From NCBI GenBank assembly GCA_027365375.1, contig DAHXNM010000153.1, positions 1 to 7,522 on the forward strand: 7,522 nt of DNA, given 5' to 3'. The position numbers were made by a program, and so were the translations under genes. Below are positions 6,114 through 7,522 of the stretch, in pieces. The notes under the pieces were generated by a model. The model did not search any database and was not told where the DNA came from. It worked only from the letters and a program-made list of their open reading frames with translations. This stretch comes from Ferrimicrobium sp. (GTDB lineage Bacteria; Actinomycetota; Acidimicrobiia; Acidimicrobiales; Acidimicrobiaceae). The first letter of the stretch is position 1; the number at the start of each line of letters is the position of its first letter.

Positions 6114-6316
6114 TAACCGCACCGTGGTCTCTACACCCATGCTAGCTCATTTGAACAACAAAACTTTGGCATATTCCTGATAGCAGATGTATCAGCTCCT
6201 CCTCTTGCTGGACGACTCCTCGTTCCTTGTGCCTGTACCCTCTCGCAAACCTAAATCTTCTCCACCGTTGTTCGCATACAGCCGGGAGCTCGCAATCGAC
6301 GTCTACTCTCGATAGC

Positions 6317-6325
6317 AAGGGGGGG
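6317..6325 (+). promoter_or_regulatory. Ribosome binding site AAGGGGGGG that decides the mftE-like start
   Basis: This purine run lies 5 bases before ATG 6331. The alternative in-frame GTG at 6325 overlaps the run itself and so has no usable spacing. ATG 6331 is therefore the likelier start. Confidence 0.6.
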
Positions 6326-6330
6326 TGCGG

Positions 6331-7044
6331 ATGACGTTCACGATTGCAGACCTGACACGACCTGAGTTTGAAGAGCTGATTCACGAACGAGTGCTAGTCA
6401 TACCCATCGGATCCATCGAACAACATGGTCCACATCTCCCAATAGGCACCGACGCCCATATCACCGCAGCCCTAGTAGATGAACTCGTACGTCTGCGAGG
6501 AGAGCAGCTCGTACTGGCACCACAGATTCCGATCTCCGCCTCCGACGAGCATGCCTCCTTCCAAGGGACTCTCTCCATGGGTACTAATCTTCTATCAGCT
6601 ATGCTGAAGGCGATAACTAGCAAAGTAAGCGTTCGACCACGCACCCTGTTGGTAAGCGCCCATGGTGGTAATCTGGCTGCGTTTCTTGAAGCGAGCACAC
6701 CCTTCTGGGTGCCGCGGACCCATGTTCTTATTGAGGCCGCGGCCAACTGGGAACTACCCGCTGAGGCCAGGGGCCTCTGGGACCCCGATGCGCACGCCGG
6801 TCGCACGGAGACCTCTGTAATGCTCGCTCTGCGTCCAGACCTAGTAAGGCTTTCGCAAGCCGTCTCCGGCTACAACGGACCGCTTTCGCCCGTGGGTGCC
6901 ATCCTAGCGACAGACGGAATTCGAGGAGTGAGCACTACTGGAGTGCTGGGTGATCCAAGTGGAGCCAATCGCGAAGAGGGGCTCGCCATTCTCGCCGCCC
7001 TAGCAGCCGACCTCGTTCGCACTTTTGACCAGGTCAACACGTGA
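6331..7044 (+). CDS. mftE: Creatininase-family metallohydrolase, probable mycofactocin peptidase MftE
   Basis: In the creatininase family the MftE branch is the metal-dependent peptidase that removes the C-terminal Val-Tyr dipeptide from the MftC-modified MftA peptide during mycofactocin synthesis. From ATG 6331 the protein has 237 residues, usual for MftE. Metal and active-site motifs are complete: PIGSIEQHGPHLPIGTD (Glu30, His32, Asp41), SAHGGN (His111) and DAHAGRTETS (His155, Glu160). The HAGxTETS box and the later GVSTTGVLGDPSGA (199-212) are closely MftE-like, more so than creatinine or creatine amidohydrolases. No signal peptide is visible. The start is set by a purine-rich ribosome binding site; GTG 6325 would add two residues. 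The stop overlaps the next gene's GTG by four bases, so the two are probably co-translated. The absence of mftC/mftD upstream is unusual, so another creatininase-type amidohydrolase is not excluded. Confidence 0.8.
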   Translation: MTFTIADLTRPEFEELIHERVLVIPIGSIEQHGPHLPIGTDAHITAALVDELVRLRGEQLVLAPQIPISASDEHASFQGTLSMGTNLLSAMLKAITSKVSVRPRTLLVSAHGGNLAAFLEASTPFWVPRTHVLIEAAANWELPAEARGLWDPDAHAGRTETSVMLALRPDLVRLSQAVSGYNGPLSPVGAILATDGIRGVSTTGVLGDPSGANREEGLAILAALAADLVRTFDQVNT

Positions 7045-7522
7045 TTGCCGACCCTCAAGAGAGATCACCACTTGCAATTGTCACCGGAGGCGCCAGAGGA
7101 ATCGGACGAGCATGTGTTCAGGCGTTAGCCTCCTCCGGTTACCGTGTGGTTGTGATCGATGCCCCCGCAACATCGAGCATGCCTTATTCACTCTCCTCAA
7201 GCGATGACCTCGCCGCGATCTCGAAGCCAAATATTCATCCGCTCGGTTGCGATGTCCGCGACTCTGAAGCACTCACCAACCTCGTTCAACAGATCACACG
7301 ACAATGGGGGTCGGCGCAACTCGTAGTAGGCTGCGCAGGCGTCCTTGCTGGATCAGCATCCTCGCTTGAACTCGATCGCGAACAAGCTCAAGAGATCTTC
7401 GACGTCGACTACTGGGGAGTCATCAACCTCGCGAGCGCGACAATCGAATCGCTCAGAAGAACTCGTGGGAGTTTCATAGCAATCTCCTCAGCAGCAGGGA
7501 TGCGAGGACTCCCACAACTCGG
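7041..7522 (+). CDS. SDR family oxidoreductase, probably mycofactocin-associated (cut by right edge)
   Basis: The GTG at 7041-7043 opens a frame that runs to the window end (160 full codons, no stop). It begins inside the mftE-like stop (GTGA overlap), with AGG (7031-7033) 7 bases upstream. The Rossmann motif TGGARGIG is at 15-22, an acidic residue ends strand two (Asp40, favouring NAD), DV follows at 71-72, and the active-site strand FIAISSAAG (145-153) contains the likely catalytic Ser150; the YxxxK tyrosine would fall just past the edge. A long insert after strand two contains PYSLSSSDDLAAI (48-60), a feature I associate with the SDR subfamily found only in mycofactocin-producing genomes. 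The usual NNAG box reads GCAG (97-100). Such enzymes are thought to hold nicotinamide tightly and pass electrons to mycofactocin. The fold is certain; the mycofactocin link is inference from position and the insert. Confidence 0.87.
   Translation, partial: MIADPQERSPLAIVTGGARGIGRACVQALASSGYRVVVIDAPATSSMPYSLSSSDDLAAISKPNIHPLGCDVRDSEALTNLVQQITRQWGSAQLVVGCAGVLAGSASSLELDREQAQEIFDVDYWGVINLASATIESLRRTRGSFIAISSAAGMRGLPQL

Larger units (their letters stand above)
6026..6330. other. Divergent promoter region between the phosphatase and mftE-like operons
   Basis: About 300 bases with no supported gene, flanked by two outward-facing operons, so it must hold both promoters. An inverted repeat spans 6081-6113. 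On the plus strand TACTCT (6304-6309) fits the actinobacterial -10 pattern just upstream of the mftE-like ribosome binding site but lacks a -35; TTGACT (6101-6106) looks like a -35 but has no well-spaced -10. I looked for a short mycofactocin precursor (C-terminal CGVY-type coding) on both strands and found none. Confidence 0.5.

Noticed and set aside
6101..6137. TTGACT ... TACACC as a sigma-70-type promoter for the mftE-like operon
   Set aside because: The spacing of 25 bases is too long and no better -10 lies 16-18 bases from TTGACT.
6142..6384. Minus-strand open frame (80 codons) in the divergent region
   Set aside because: It runs across the start of the mftE-like gene, lacks a ribosome binding site and resembles no family.
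6381..6806. Minus-strand open frame (141 codons) inside the mftE-like gene
   Set aside because: Antisense shadow of a well-supported gene; composition is Arg/Ser-rich with no family pattern.

Overview
The window reads as a stretch of chromosome from a moderate-GC actinobacterium. The indications are a creatininase of the mycofactocin MftE type followed by a mycofactocin-style short-chain dehydrogenase, frequent GTG starts, GTGA stop/start overlaps, and a tRNA gene without an encoded CCA. Mycofactocin genes are known mainly from Actinobacteria. The only moderately high GC would fit something like the acidimicrobial lineage (e.g. Ferrimicrobium-type), but that placement is inference and not secure. 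There is no sign of phage, transposon, plasmid or CRISPR sequence.

Layout, left to right. At 1-103 there may be the N-terminal end of a small hydrophobic protein on the minus strand (weak call). At 162-1934 (+) lies an ABC-F ATPase of the Uup type, complete with two ATPase domains and a C-terminal coiled coil. It converges on an atypical NAD(P)-binding SDR/epimerase at 2030-3031 (-). A gene-poor stretch of about 540 bases follows (3032-3570), with no believable coding sequence but several inverted repeats. A tRNA-Arg(CCU) gene sits at 3571-3642 (-). Between it and the next gene is a further 195-base gap with an 8-bp hairpin.

The next block is a probable minus-strand transcription unit, read from right to left: a histidine phosphatase (5510-6025), the exonuclease VII large subunit xseA (4089-5462) and small subunit xseB (3838-4092). 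xseA and xseB overlap by four bases, which fits the fixed pairing of the two subunits. The phosphatase resembles the phosphatase half of mycobacterial MutT1, so the unit could be a nucleotide-pool and DNA-repair operon, but this is inference.

Divergent from that operon, across an intergenic region of about 300 bases, runs a plus-strand operon: an MftE-like creatininase (6331-7044), overlapped by four bases by an SDR oxidoreductase (7041 onward) that is cut by the right edge. MftE trims the mycofactocin precursor peptide and mycofactocin-associated SDRs are thought to use the finished cofactor, so this is probably one edge of a mycofactocin locus. The other biosynthetic genes (mftA-D, mftF) are not visible; any that exist nearby must lie beyond 7522.

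The most interesting non-coding signal is a half-site, GCACCAA(A)/TTTGGTGC. It forms a 16-bp near-perfect palindrome at 3184-3199 and recurs as a widely spaced inverted pair at 6081-6113 between the two divergent operons. I did not find a clearly novel system inside the window.
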